Shown piece by piece: positions 47,033-56,474 of a DNA stretch of 64,000 bases. The stretch covers positions 110,185,793 to 110,249,792 of the forward strand of contig CM035433.1 of assembly GCA_020310875.1 (NCBI GenBank), written 5' to 3'. The notes beneath the pieces were generated by a model. The model was given only the letters and a program-made list of their open reading frames with translations, searched no databases and was not told the origin of the DNA. Source of the stretch: Ceratopteris richardii (Eukaryota > Streptophyta > Polypodiopsida > Polypodiales > Pteridaceae). Positions within the stretch are counted from its first letter, which is position 1. Each line of letters starts with the position of its first letter. Both the position numbers and the translations under genes were made by a program.

Positions 47033-47263
47033 CGTTGGAGTTAGACATCTACGGAAGCACGCAAACAACACAAGGAAGAAGAAGAAGTTTGGAGCACAAC
47101 ACACAATACTGAATGTATTACCACTAGAATGTACAAAGATAAGTAGCACGTTAGGGCAATATGCATGTATACAAGCCGGGGGAAAAAAACCTCATAAAGA
47201 GGGAAAAAAGTGCCCCAGCGGTCCTAGTGTGTTCACACACATCACTACCTAAACATATCAACA
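47033..47263 (-). repeat. 3' LTR of copia B
   Basis: 231 bp, matches the LTRs of copia A. The outer TGTTGG end appears as CGTTGG, one change. Confidence 0.92.
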
Positions 47264-47337
47264 AGTCCCCCCTAGGAGTGATGCGGTGAACAAGGAGTTG
47301 GCACTCATGTATAAGGAAGTGCCAAGCTATGTGGAAA

Positions 47338-47763
47338 TCACTCCACAAAAGGAAGTAAGCCCAAAGCTTTGTGGAAAGCTTCAAACTTCGCCCTAGGCAG
47401 AGCCTTCGTGAATAGGTTTGCAATGTTCACCTGCGTGGGCACATATGCCAAGCTAATCTCCCCAACAGAGAACCTCTCCCTGACATAATGATAATGCACC
47501 TCAATGTGCTTAGTGCGAGCATGGAACACACGGTTCCTCGCAACTGCCAATGCACTCTGACTATCAGTGAAGATGGTGGTGGCAAAAGACTGACCAACAC
47601 CCAAATCAGCCATAAGGCATCTGAGCCACATACACTCAACAGTCCCTGTGAAAGCTACCCTATACTCAGCCTCCCAACTAGAAGTGGACACAGTAGGCTG
47701 CTTCTTGCTAAACCAAGATATACATGAGCTACCAAGCATCAAGCAAAAGCCACTAGTGCACAC
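47338..47763 (-). pseudogene. RNase H of copia B
   Basis: 141-codon frame with GSSCISWFSKKQPTVSTSSW, EAEYRVAFTGTVECMWLR, FTDSQSALAVARN and TKHIEVHYHYVRERF, to LFTKALPRAKFEAF. The first Asp block (FDSD) lies just upstream, after a stop. Ends 75 bp before the LTR. Confidence 0.9.
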
Positions 47764-47784
47764 ATGAGTGTCATAGCAACCAGC

Positions 47785-48835
47785 TCAATCAGAGTCAAAA
47801 AAAGCATGCAAAATTGGCGGTAGTGATCCCCCCTTGGGATAAAACAACCCAAGTAGCCGAGTACCACTCATGTAGTGAAAGATGCATTTAACCGCCTGCC
47901 AATGCTTGACCCCTAGGCAATGCATAAACCTACTCATTTGTGAGACAACAAACTGAATATCTGGCCGAGTAATGCGAAAGTAAATCAAGCATCCAACAGC
48001 CTGCCGATAGAGAACAGAATCAAATGCATCTCCAACATCATGAAGACTCAATCATAAACCTCTCTCCATAGGAGCGGCAATAGGTTTACAGTCTTCAAGG
48101 CCAAAATGTTGCAATAATGTGTCAATATATTTCACTTGATACAAAGCCATTCCACCATCGACATGCATAAACTGAATGCCCAGATAATGATGCAAATGCC
48201 CTAAATCAGACATCTCAAATGAGGCATGTAAATCAGCCTTGAAATCAACAATATGCTTCTCATGAGGACCAGTGAGATGCACGTCATCAACATACATCAC
48301 AATGATCAGAAGTACATCATTAGCATACTTAACATATAAGGTGCTCTCAGTTGGACTGTTCTCAAAACCATGTGCAATCAGATAGGCATGTATCTTTTCA
48401 TACCAAGCACGTGGTGCTTGCTTTAAACCATATAATGCCTTCTTTAACCTGTGCACCTGATTTTCATGCCCTTTCTGCATAAAGCAACGGGGCTGAAAAA
48501 CATGCACTTCCTCATGCAAGTCACCATTCAGAAATGTTGTTTTAATGTCCAAATGATGTACATTCCAACCATGATGAGCTACAAGTGCACAAATGCTACG
48601 AACAGTAGTCATTCAACAAGTAGGAGCAAAGGTTTCAGCAAAAATCAATGCCTCTTTCTTGTGCATAACCCTTTGCAACAAGCCTAGTCTTATACCTGTC
48701 AACTGCACCATCAGGTTTATGCTTAAGCTTGTATACCCACTTAGTGCCAATGGCCTTCTTGCCAGGAGACAGGTCACATAAAGACCAAGTACCATTCTTC
48801 ATTATAGCATCATATTCAGATTGCATAGCAACCAT
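47785..48835 (-). pseudogene. Reverse transcriptase of copia B
   Basis: Begins near 48835 with MQSEYDAIMKNGTWSL, IGTKWVYKLKHKPDGAVDRY and RLVAKGYAQERGIDF. It continues 48612-48052 with HHLDIKTTFLNGDLHEEVHV, KALYGLKQAPRAWYEKIHAY, catalytic YVDDVHLTG and YLGIQFMHVDGGMALYQV. The part 48051-47785 gives the connection (YRQAVGCLIYFRITRPDIQF). Stops at 48613 and 48052 interrupt it. Catalytic Asp residues are kept. Confidence 0.9.
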
Positions 48836-49116
48836 CTAATTTTCTAAATTTTGTGCTTCATCAAACGAAACAGGCTCGGTTTCATCAGAAAGACTAGATG
48901 CAGCCATAGCATAGCAATCTAATGCAAAAGAGGCACTATGAGAGCTTGATCGAGTACAATATGACAGAGGCGCATCTAATTTGTTGTCATGCAAAGTCTG
49001 CACAACCATTTTGGCATAGTTTTTGCCTCCTCAATATCAGCTCTCTCATCAAGTGCATCACATAAATCTGCATCAGAAATGGAATGGTCTGCATCATCAC
49101 ATGAAACCTGCAAAGG

Positions 49117-49620
49117 CTAAGAAGTTACCTCGTTAGGACTAGCACTAGACTGTCCACCGGTAAAAAGAGGCAACAAAGTATCATACATGTCTTTGGAGCT
49201 AACAGATGTCTCCTTAGTACTTGAAAATAATGGCTGAATAGCATCTTCCACAAAAACAACATCACAGCTAACCAGAATGCGTTTAGTTTGTAGATGATAC
49301 AGATGATAGCCTTTACTTTCAGAACTGTACCCAACAAAAGTACATTTTATTGCTTTATCATCCAATTATCTGCGATGTTGTTCAGACAATAATGCATATG
49401 CCAAACAACCAAAAACACATAGATGAGCAACAGATGGCTTGTGAGCATGCCACGCCTCATATGGAGTGATAGATTGTAGCACTTTAGTGGGACACCTGCT
49501 AAATACATATGTTGCACACATGACAGCCTCAAGCCAGAAACTATGTGGTAAAGCTTGAATCTTGACCATACACCTCGCCATCTCCATGAGTGACCTATTC
49601 TTTCATTCACCAACTCCATT
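49117..49620 (-). pseudogene. Integrase C-terminal half of copia B
   Basis: 49587-49366 and 49365-49117 in succession: ARCMVKIQALPHSFWLEAVM, TPYEAWHAHKPSVAHLCVFG, then KCTFVGYSSESKGYHLY and SCDVVFVEDAIQP. Parallel to 41035-41520 of copia A. Confidence 0.85.
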
Positions 49621-49687
49621 CTATTGAGGTGTATATGGCATTGTACACTGGTGTTTTATCCCACGTTCAACCAGAAATGCATTAAAA

Positions 49688-50640
49688 TCAGAAGACATGT
49701 ATTCCCCCCCCTCGATCAGAACGGAGGGTGCCCATTTTACATGTTGACAGATTTTCAGCCAAAACCAAAAACTGTTTGAAACACATGAACACTTCGGACT
49801 TTTTCTTTAATGGATATACCCATGCATGCCTCGAAAAATCATCGATGAAAGTCACGAAGTAAAGATAGTTTCCAAAAGAAGGTGTCTGCATAAGACCATA
49901 GACATCAGTATGTACAAGCTGCAATTTCTAAGTAGCCCGAACTGAACCATCTTTTGGAAAGGAGGGACGCTGCATTTTGCCCAAAATATAGCCTTCGCAA
50001 ACATGTTTTCTAGGTGCCTCAAGTTTGGGCAAAGAGGATGCCATTTTAGATTTCTACACGCATAGCAAACTAGCAAAATTCAGATGACCAAAGCGTGCAT
50101 GCCAAAGCTTTGCATCTAACATAGCCTGAGAATCATGTACTACACATGCCGAATCATTTATAGATCTTTCATAGTCTATGAGATTATACACCCCATGACA
50201 TAAAATGCCAGAAGCAATAATCATGTCGCCATTTGACAGATCATGAACTGTATATCTGTCATCAATAAATTTCACAACCAAGCCAATCTGGGCTTATGCA
50301 AAAATTGATAACAAATTTTTCTTGATCCCTAGCACAAACAAGGCATCTGAAAAAGTGAAAGAACTACCATCAGTAGTAGTCAAAATGATCTTACCAAATC
50401 CTATAACAAGATAAGAGGAGTTTTTGGTGCATGTAATAATATTCCTTGTAGGGACAGGCTCGAGTGAAGAGAAGAAACTTTGTTGCGAGGTAATATGTTT
50501 GGTCGCCCCACTGTCAAAGTACCAAACATCTGAGTCTTTTGCAGACATGCACTGCTCATGAGAAGATGGATCAAAACTACAAACAGTAGTAAACACCCAT
50601 TCTTCTTCATGCTAACAAGATTAGCAGACTCTGTTTTTGG
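49688..50640 (-). pseudogene. Protease and integrase N-terminal half of copia B
   Basis: Open pieces 50596-50294, 50281-50054, 50076-49852 and 49924-49688. The protease site is intact (WYFDSGATKHITS). Pre-integrase HARFGHLN and the C-x2-C pair are present across frames. The core shows LVHTDVYGLM, FIDDFSRHAWVYPL and LRSDRGG, so both first catalytic Asp residues are present. Frames shift at least twice. Confidence 0.85.
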
Positions 50641-50689
50641 TGTAGAGGCCTCTACAACAACCATTCCAGCCTCTTTCTTCTTTGCCTCT

Positions 50690-51295
50690 TTAGGAGCCAA
50701 TTTTGGAATATGAATCAGGAAGACCATTTAGAATGGTCTGCACAAGTGAGCTATCTGGTATAACCTCATCAGCAAGAATCAAGTGTTCCTTCAAGTCTTT
50801 GATCTTTGTTCTAAAATTGTCCATAGAATCATCTTCATTCATGTGCTCACTCTCCAACTGTTTTCGGAGGTAAGCAACACGAGCCTCATTCCTAGCTTGG
50901 TACAATGTGGTAAGTATATCCCAAGCATCCTTAGTTGTTCTGCAAGAGTGAATGTGATGAATAATGGCACGTATGACAGACAAAGCTATCAATGCATGTG
51001 TCTGGGCATCTCTGCCATCCCAACAAATTTTCTCTGCAGTAGGTGCAACATCAACCATAGTATGAACACAAATATGCAGAATATCATCATCTTTGATACC
51101 TCCTGCATCAGCTTCAATACCTATAGTTGTAATAGTTGCAGGTGTGATAGGACATTTTTCAACACCCTGCACAATGTTCCACAGTACGTTTGCAACCAAT
51201 ATATGTTGCATCATATAAGCCCACAACGGGTAGTTGGTACCATCCAACTTATCCTCAACAACCAACATACGAAATACATCACTACTTTCAGTCAT
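50690..51295 (-). pseudogene. gag of copia B, truncated
   Basis: Starts MTESSDVFRMLVVEDKLDG at ATG 51295, an intact N-terminus that A lacks. It contains LDGTNYPLWAYMMQHILVA, WDGRDAQTHALIALS and TLYQARNEARVAYLRKQLE. After LVQTILNGLPDSY it jumps to the protease lead-in, losing about 250 bp that in A encode the basic tail and zinc knuckle. Confidence 0.85.
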
Positions 51296-51649
51296 GGCCG
51301 GTGACTAAAATACCTTGATGCAAAAAATTGATTGTATCTCAAAAAGTTTAACAGAACTGCCCAGACGAATTCTGTTAAACCTGTAGCAGACTTCGAGACA
51401 CTTATACTGGCGAACTGAAACTGGTATATACCTTTGGCACAAAAAGATGAAATAGCCTACATAAGCACTATGATAGTGCATTCGAAAGTCGGAACAAGTT
51501 GAGATTGCGATTTTGGCACCATAGAGAAAAGTTGTTTTGATCTCGGAAACATCTGAGTATGCTCACCAAAATTCATGCGATTCTGAGACTGCAACCGAAG
51601 AGGTGTAGACGATGCCCTAGATGAAGCAGCAACCTGCTCTGATACCAAC

Positions 51650-51866
51650 TGTTGGAGTTAGATATCTACGGAAGCACGCGAACAACATAAGGAAGAAGGA
51701 GAAGCTTGGAGCACAACACACAATACTGAATGTATTACCACTAGAATGTACAAAGATAAGTAGCCCCTTAGGGCAATAGGTGTGGGAAAAAAACTTCCTA
51801 AGAGGGAAAAAAGTGCCCCGGCAGTCCTAGTGCGTTCACACACATCACTACCTAAATATATCAACA
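51650..51866 (-). repeat. 5' LTR of copia B
   Basis: 217 bp. On the given strand it runs TGTTGGAGTTAGAT...ATATATCAACA, with a small internal deletion relative to the 3' LTR around 51780. Confidence 0.92.
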
Positions 51867-52836
51867 AGGCTCAACCATAATCTTGTTTCCATGGGAGCAG
51901 CAATAGATTCTCAATATTCAAGGAAAAATTGTTGCAATAATGAGTTAGTTTTTTTTTTTACACAAAGATATTCCTCCATCAACTTGCATAAATAGAATGC
52001 CCAAATAAGGATGCAAATGCCCCAAATCTAACATCACAAAAGAGGCATGCAAATCAGCATTAAATTCAGCAATATGCTTCTCATTAGGATCAATGAACAA
52101 CATATCATCAACATATACAACAATGATTACAAGTACATCATCTACACACTTAACATGTAAGGTGCTCTAAGCTTGGCTATTCTCAAAACTATTTGCTAGC
52201 AAGCATGCAAGTATCTTCTCATACCAAGCATGTGGTGCTTCATTCAAACCATATAATAACTTTTCAATTTACACACTTTGTTTTCATGCCCTTTTTGCAC
52301 AAAACCACAGGGCCAAAGTATATATACATCTTCATGTAAATCATCATTCAAAAGTTCTATTTTGGTGTCCAATTGATCTACATTCCATCCATGATGAGCT
52401 ACAACTGCATAGATGCTACAAACAGTGGTCATTTGGCATGTGGGAGCAAAGGTCTCATAAAAATGTATGCCTCTCTCTTGAGCATAACCTTTGACAATAA
52501 GGCTAGCCTTATACCTATCAACTATTCCATCAAGCTTACATTTGAGCATGATTCATCAAAAGAAACAATCTCATTCTCATCACAAAGACTAGAAACAATC
52601 ATTCCATATAAATTTGGTGCAAAGGAAGCACTATGAGAGCTTGAACAAGTACGGTATGATAAAGGTACATCTAATTTGATATCGCTCAAAATCTACACCA
52701 GCCATTTAGGCATAATTTTAGTCTCCTCTATGTCAACCTTCTAACCAACAGGGGCATCATGTAAGTCTGCATCAAAATTGGAATGATCTCCATCTTCATT
52801 TGGGAACTTTGGAGGCTAAGAAATTTAGATGATCAA

Positions 52837-53560
52837 ATCCTATGAGAAAAAAAATATGTTAGTATTTATAGCATGCATATGCATGATCTACACAAAAAGA
52901 TAGGTTTCCTATCTAAGATCGAGGGGAATATGAAATTACTTTGAGCTATAAAAGAGAGAATTAGCATGGATCTCATTTGCTCAAAGACGCATGGGGATAC
53001 ATAGTTGTGAAGATAAAGAGCAATCACAAGCTTCTACTTATAGACACCCCTATGATGAAGGTAAAGGATGACACCTACATGGATAGAAGAGGGTCTTTAA
53101 GCATCTATAGTGAACATCCCAACAAACATAATGAATCTGGAATGGAATTTTTGGATGCTCGGATCCAAGACTCTAGAAAAGGTATAAGCAAGATGAAAGG
53201 GAGAAACCCTGAGTTCCAAGATGAGGATGAATCTAAACAAATCAATGACTTGAGGACTCCATTCCCAAAAACAATCATATATGATAGGAAGGTGACCAAG
53301 GCCTACCACTTAATAGAGTCCAATGAAATCTTTTAAAATTTTCCATGTTTAGGAGGAAAATCCAAAAGATCAAATCCTCTAGAGTTTCTGATACATCTAT
53401 CTACATGACAATATCAAGAGGAATTTTCGGCCAACATCTAATGACTAATGAAGTAAGATATTTCTATCAAGGTCAACTTGCACTCATCACTAATTTGCCT
53501 AGGACATGGACACTCTCCTCTAGGTTCATCACAAATACCTAGAAATACTTAAATGAGAAT
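52837..53560 (+). other. Unrecognised reading frames in TE mosaic
   Basis: A 119-codon plus frame (52977-53336) and a 65-codon frame (53345-53542). The first is hydrophilic and charged (ARIQDSRKGISKMKGRNPEF). I recognise no family. Position between copia C and a gypsy gag piece suggests transposon debris. Confidence 0.35.
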
Positions 53561-53599
53561 TGAAGATTTTGTTTATATGGATACAAAGAGAAGAAATAA

Positions 53600-54150
53600 A
53601 CAATACTCCCTATAGAGGTGCCATAGCCCAAATTAATAGGCACAAGCCTCCTAAACCACCAATACCCATTAGATTATCTGATTTGGAGACTGCTTAGGTG
53701 CCCGCATTTAGGAGGATAGTTTAAGAAGATCGGTTATCCAAATTAGAAATACCGAGCACCCCTTTGGGATTGATCACCCTATGGTCAAATTTGAAGAAGG
53801 TTCCTACATAGATAAACTAGGAACCATGTATGTGGTAATCAACTTACAAGATAGGATGGATTAATTTGGATCATTCATACCTGAGTCTAAAACAAGAGAT
53901 CTTGACCACAAAGACAAGGAGAGAGACCTAGAACTCTTAGAGGTAAATTAATCCTATCTAGGATCATAACACCTAAATGGATCCCTCACGAAAACATGAG
54001 CATAAAACTCTTTATTAATAGAGACTGAGGAGGCATTTTGGAGATTCAAACCTGACAAACCTAGCAATGTGGAAGGAATCATCATATATGAATTAAAGGA
54101 TCTTGATGTACTAGATATGATCATTACTTGGACAACACTTTGTTTTTCGT
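53600..54150 (+). pseudogene. Degenerate gypsy G1-like gag fragment
   Basis: Plus-strand remnant that follows the G1 gag N-terminal half in order: VKFEEGSY-like, then GTMYVVIN, RGKLILSRIITPKWIPHENM (53935-53995), INRD, then a WRFKPDKPSN-like segment and IIYELKDLD. The 3' join to unrelated sequence is at about 54150. Many stops. Confidence 0.65.
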
Positions 54151-54356
54151 CCATTGGCCATCTGTACAGGTCTGGTTATCTGCATACTTAAGGCTATGCC
54201 TAGGTTCTGTACCAATTCGAAAGATAGAAAACAATGGGTACTACTTGAATGGATCAAAAATCTGATTTTATGTGCAAAACTCATACCCAGAATTGTGATT
54301 ATAGAAGCCTTTGGGAAAGAACTAACCACCATATAATCAAAGGAGGCGTCAACCAA
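54111..54356 (-). pseudogene. Gypsy aspartic protease remnant, antisense
   Basis: An 81-codon minus frame with IHSSSTHCFLSFELVQNLGI and PVQMANGRKTKC. It fits the plant gypsy protease pattern LIDSG-STHNF-L...LV-x-x-LGI...V-x-x-ANG, with D-S-G changed to H-S-S. Catalytically dead. It belongs to a family other than G1, and its strand is opposite to the neighbours. Confidence 0.6.
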
Positions 54357-54369
54357 TCTAGTAGCAACA

Positions 54370-54490
54370 AGATCCTTATTTTATTGAGAGGGCAAAAAGA
54401 CTTGGTTTGTGTTTTCGTTGCGGGGAGCAAGGACATCACACATATGAGTGCCCGAATAAAGCAGTCTTTCGACCCACACAATCAAAGTGA
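54370..54490 (+). pseudogene. Gag zinc knuckle remnant
   Basis: Plus strand: GLCFRCGEQGHHTYECPNKA, a canonical C-x2-C-x4-H-x4-C knuckle in a non-ATG frame, ending at a TGA near 54489. It contrasts with the shortened knuckles of gypsy G1. Confidence 0.7.
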
Positions 54491-54639
54491 TAAACATCAT
54501 CGAGGAGGGTACAATTATTGAGGAAGCAGATGATGGAGGTAATAGTCATAGCAAATCAAGGGGCTATTTGGTTAAGAGAGTTATATACAAATTTGAGACT
54601 TGTGAGTTCCAAATCTTACATAATTGTAGATAATATAAG

Positions 54640-54852
54640 CTCAATGCATCTAGAGAAAATCTTGTTTACCATGCAAGAACTAAACACATAGAAGTTCATT
54701 ACCACTTCATCAGGGAGAAGCTCATGGTAAAGGAGATTGATATTTCTTTTATTCCAACTGAGAATGTAGCAGACATTATAAATAAAGCACTTGATGGAAT
54801 CAAAATTTGCAGGTTTAAGTCCATAGCAGGTATTCAACTTATCCAAGAATGA
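54640..54852 (+). pseudogene. Copia RNase H end (element G)
   Basis: Frame reads ENLVYHARTKHIEVHYHFIR, EKLMVKEIDISFIPTENVAD, then IINKAL and a stop at 54852. It is the C-terminus of a copia polyprotein, followed by a purine tract TTGAGGAGGAGT. Different family from A, B and C. Confidence 0.82.
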
Positions 54853-54884
54853 ATACTCAAGCATGCTTTAGCTTGAGGAGGAGT

Positions 54885-55049
54885 TGTTAGGAGATCAAGG
54901 TGAAACCATGCTTGACAAAGACTATATCAACACTTTTCTATCCATAATTAGAGATTTTTAATACTTTTGACTAGGTTTATGACATAGAATTAATCTCATA
55001 TGTGCCATAACCATGTTATCATCTATGAATTATTTTGCAAAAGGAATGG
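54885..55049 (+). repeat. Partial LTR of copia G, interrupted by gypsy G1
   Basis: Begins TGTTAGGAGATCAAGG directly after the polypurine tract, as an LTR should. It is cut at 55049 by the gypsy element. The rest should resume at 63298, but no second copy in the window allows a check. Confidence 0.6.
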
Positions 55050-55684
55050 TGTTGGCAGCAGTCAAGGTACCCAAGGACTCACAAGACAAGGAAGTCAAAG
55101 AAGGGATTCAGAGCGAAGAGAAAGCACAAGCAGACAAAGTAGTCAACGAAGATCTGGCAAGTAGGCCGTCCAAATTTTTCCATGAAGTAATACTTCCTAA
55201 ATAGTGAACTTAGTCACTCTACATCATTGTAAATACCATTTCACCTTTTTGTAACTCCATTTTTTGCAATCCGAGGAGTCCTCGAGCTTGAGGAGTAGTA
55301 GAAGTAGCATCGTACCAATTTTCATAATTTTTAGACTTCGTTTGAGCCCCCAAATAGGCCCTAGAACCTAATTTTTAACTAGGCCAGACACTAGGTCTGG
55401 ACAGGGCCAAAGCTAGTCAAAAACTATAAGTAGAGCTAGAGAGCTCATTTTTTAGGTTAGCTTGTAATAGATTTGAACTTGTATGAGCATTTTGGAAGTA
55501 ATCTAAAAGGACTCCATTATCTTCCTCTTTTTCTTGCCGTGTGTGCATGTGTGTGTGTATGTGTGTGCATGTTGGTGTGCTTCTCACTCACGCACTTGTG
55601 CCTTCACTTGCTCAAGGTCGTCATACCATCCTCACGTCTTCCCGGATTGACATTAAAGGAGGTGCTACTCATCATTGAGCTACA
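55050..55684 (+). repeat. 5' LTR of gypsy G1
   Basis: 635 bp, starts TGTTGGCAGCAGTC and ends GAGCTACA. A TATA-like ACTATAAGTAG lies at 55423-55433 and is conserved in the LTR at 5447-6104 and in the 3' remnant. Confidence 0.92.
55423..55433 (+). promoter_or_regulatory. TATA-like element of gypsy LTR
   Basis: AACTATAAGTAG-type sequence in the same place in all three G1 LTRs seen (CTATAAAAAG, CTATAAGTAG, CTATAAATAG). Position in the middle of the LTR fits the U3/R border. Transcription start not visible from sequence. Confidence 0.6.
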
Positions 55685-55692
55685 CCAAGTTT

Positions 55693-55710
55693 TGGCGCCG
55701 TTGTCGGGGA
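55693..55710 (+). promoter_or_regulatory. Primer-binding site of gypsy G1
   Basis: TGGCGCCGTTGTCGGGGA, eight bases after the LTR end. This word is the usual primer-binding site of plant gypsy elements of the Athila/Tat type, generally attributed to tRNA-Asp. Confidence 0.82.
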
Positions 55711-56474
55711 TCGAGCTTTGAGGACGAGCGTGTGATGGTAAGACGTAGAGTTGTGACGTTGGCGTTGTAGGTAATTTCTTTACTTTTCCTTATTTTCCTC
55801 TTTCTTACTTCATCATCATCATCACCATCATCATCCTCACCATATCCGATCTTCATCTCCATCATCGCGAAAATTTCAGTTTGTGATCATATCACCTTCT
55901 CCCCTCCATTTCCCTCATTCCACTTGTGAGAGAGAGCGAGAGAGCGATTTGTGTGCGCTGCTTTTGCATGTTTTTTGAGCTTCCTTGTAGGTTTTTACTA
56001 TATCATCCTGTCCAGCAGGCTGCACAGGTCCATCGAGAGCACTAGAAGGCATCTAAAGCAAGGGCATTCCGCAAGCTTGAGAACGGGGTTCTTGAGCACC
56101 AAAGGGCAAGGGATCAGCAAGTGAGGTTGGAATACTCTCAACTCCCTCTGTCAATTCCTAGCTTAGGCTACACGTGAATAGTGCTAGAAGTAAGTTAGGG
56201 CAACGATAGGCACGAGACAAGTCAAGACTATCTAAGAAATCAAGTTCAAGTCAAGAGATAACATGTGTGTGACCGACAACTTTAAAGGAAAAGAACGTAA
56301 CGTGGAACGATCAACTTAAAGTGCAGAAATTAACTCAAGTATTCCTGACGACGTTATATCAGACAAGATCATAAACACGATAATCGACATAAAAAAGAAT
56401 CAAGTGACTGATACAAAAGAACTCAGCAACGAGGTTGTACCTTGGGTAAAAATTGGGATTGCTCAGATAGTCTT
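55711..56474 (+). other. Leader of gypsy G1
   Basis: Untranslated stretch between primer-binding site and the first gag ATG (56475). It has a (CAT)n run (55811-55845) and a GA run (55926-55944). The palindrome array of the minus copy is reduced to a short GTCCAGCAGG...GGTCCATCG stub near 56010-56040. Confidence 0.7.

Larger units (their letters stand above)
47033..51866 (-). mobile_element. Copia element B, minus strand, nested in C
   Basis: 4834 bp with LTRs at 47033-47263 and 51650-51866. The order is gag, protease, integrase, RT, RNase H, and the copy retains all pol domains. It is the most complete member of this family here. A polypurine tract (rc AGGGGGG) is at 47267-47274, and a primer-binding site is just left of 51650. 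Frame breaks and stops separate the parts, and the gag tail with its zinc knuckle is deleted. Confidence 0.94.
46191..52830 (-). mobile_element. Copia element C, host of nested copia B
   Basis: A degenerate copia copy of the same family as A and B, split in two. 46191-47032 holds part of its 3' LTR (about 46194-46270) and the RNase H end. 51867-52830 holds its RT and the integrase-RT spacer. The two pieces join at the site matching CATCATGAAGACTCAAYCATAA in copia B (48030-48060). A 101-codon frame at 52549-52244 (DRYKASLIVKGYAQERG, HHGWNVDQLDTK, LHEDVYILWPCGFVQKG) is its RT. The 5' half beyond about 52830 is missing. Confidence 0.88.

Noticed and set aside
52977..53336. Host gene candidate of 119 codons
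   Set aside because: No recognised domain, no continuation in neighbouring frames, and located within transposon debris.
54885..55049. Solo LTR or gene promoter before gypsy G1
   Set aside because: It directly follows a copia RNase H end and polypurine tract, so it is better read as the interrupted 3' LTR of copia G.
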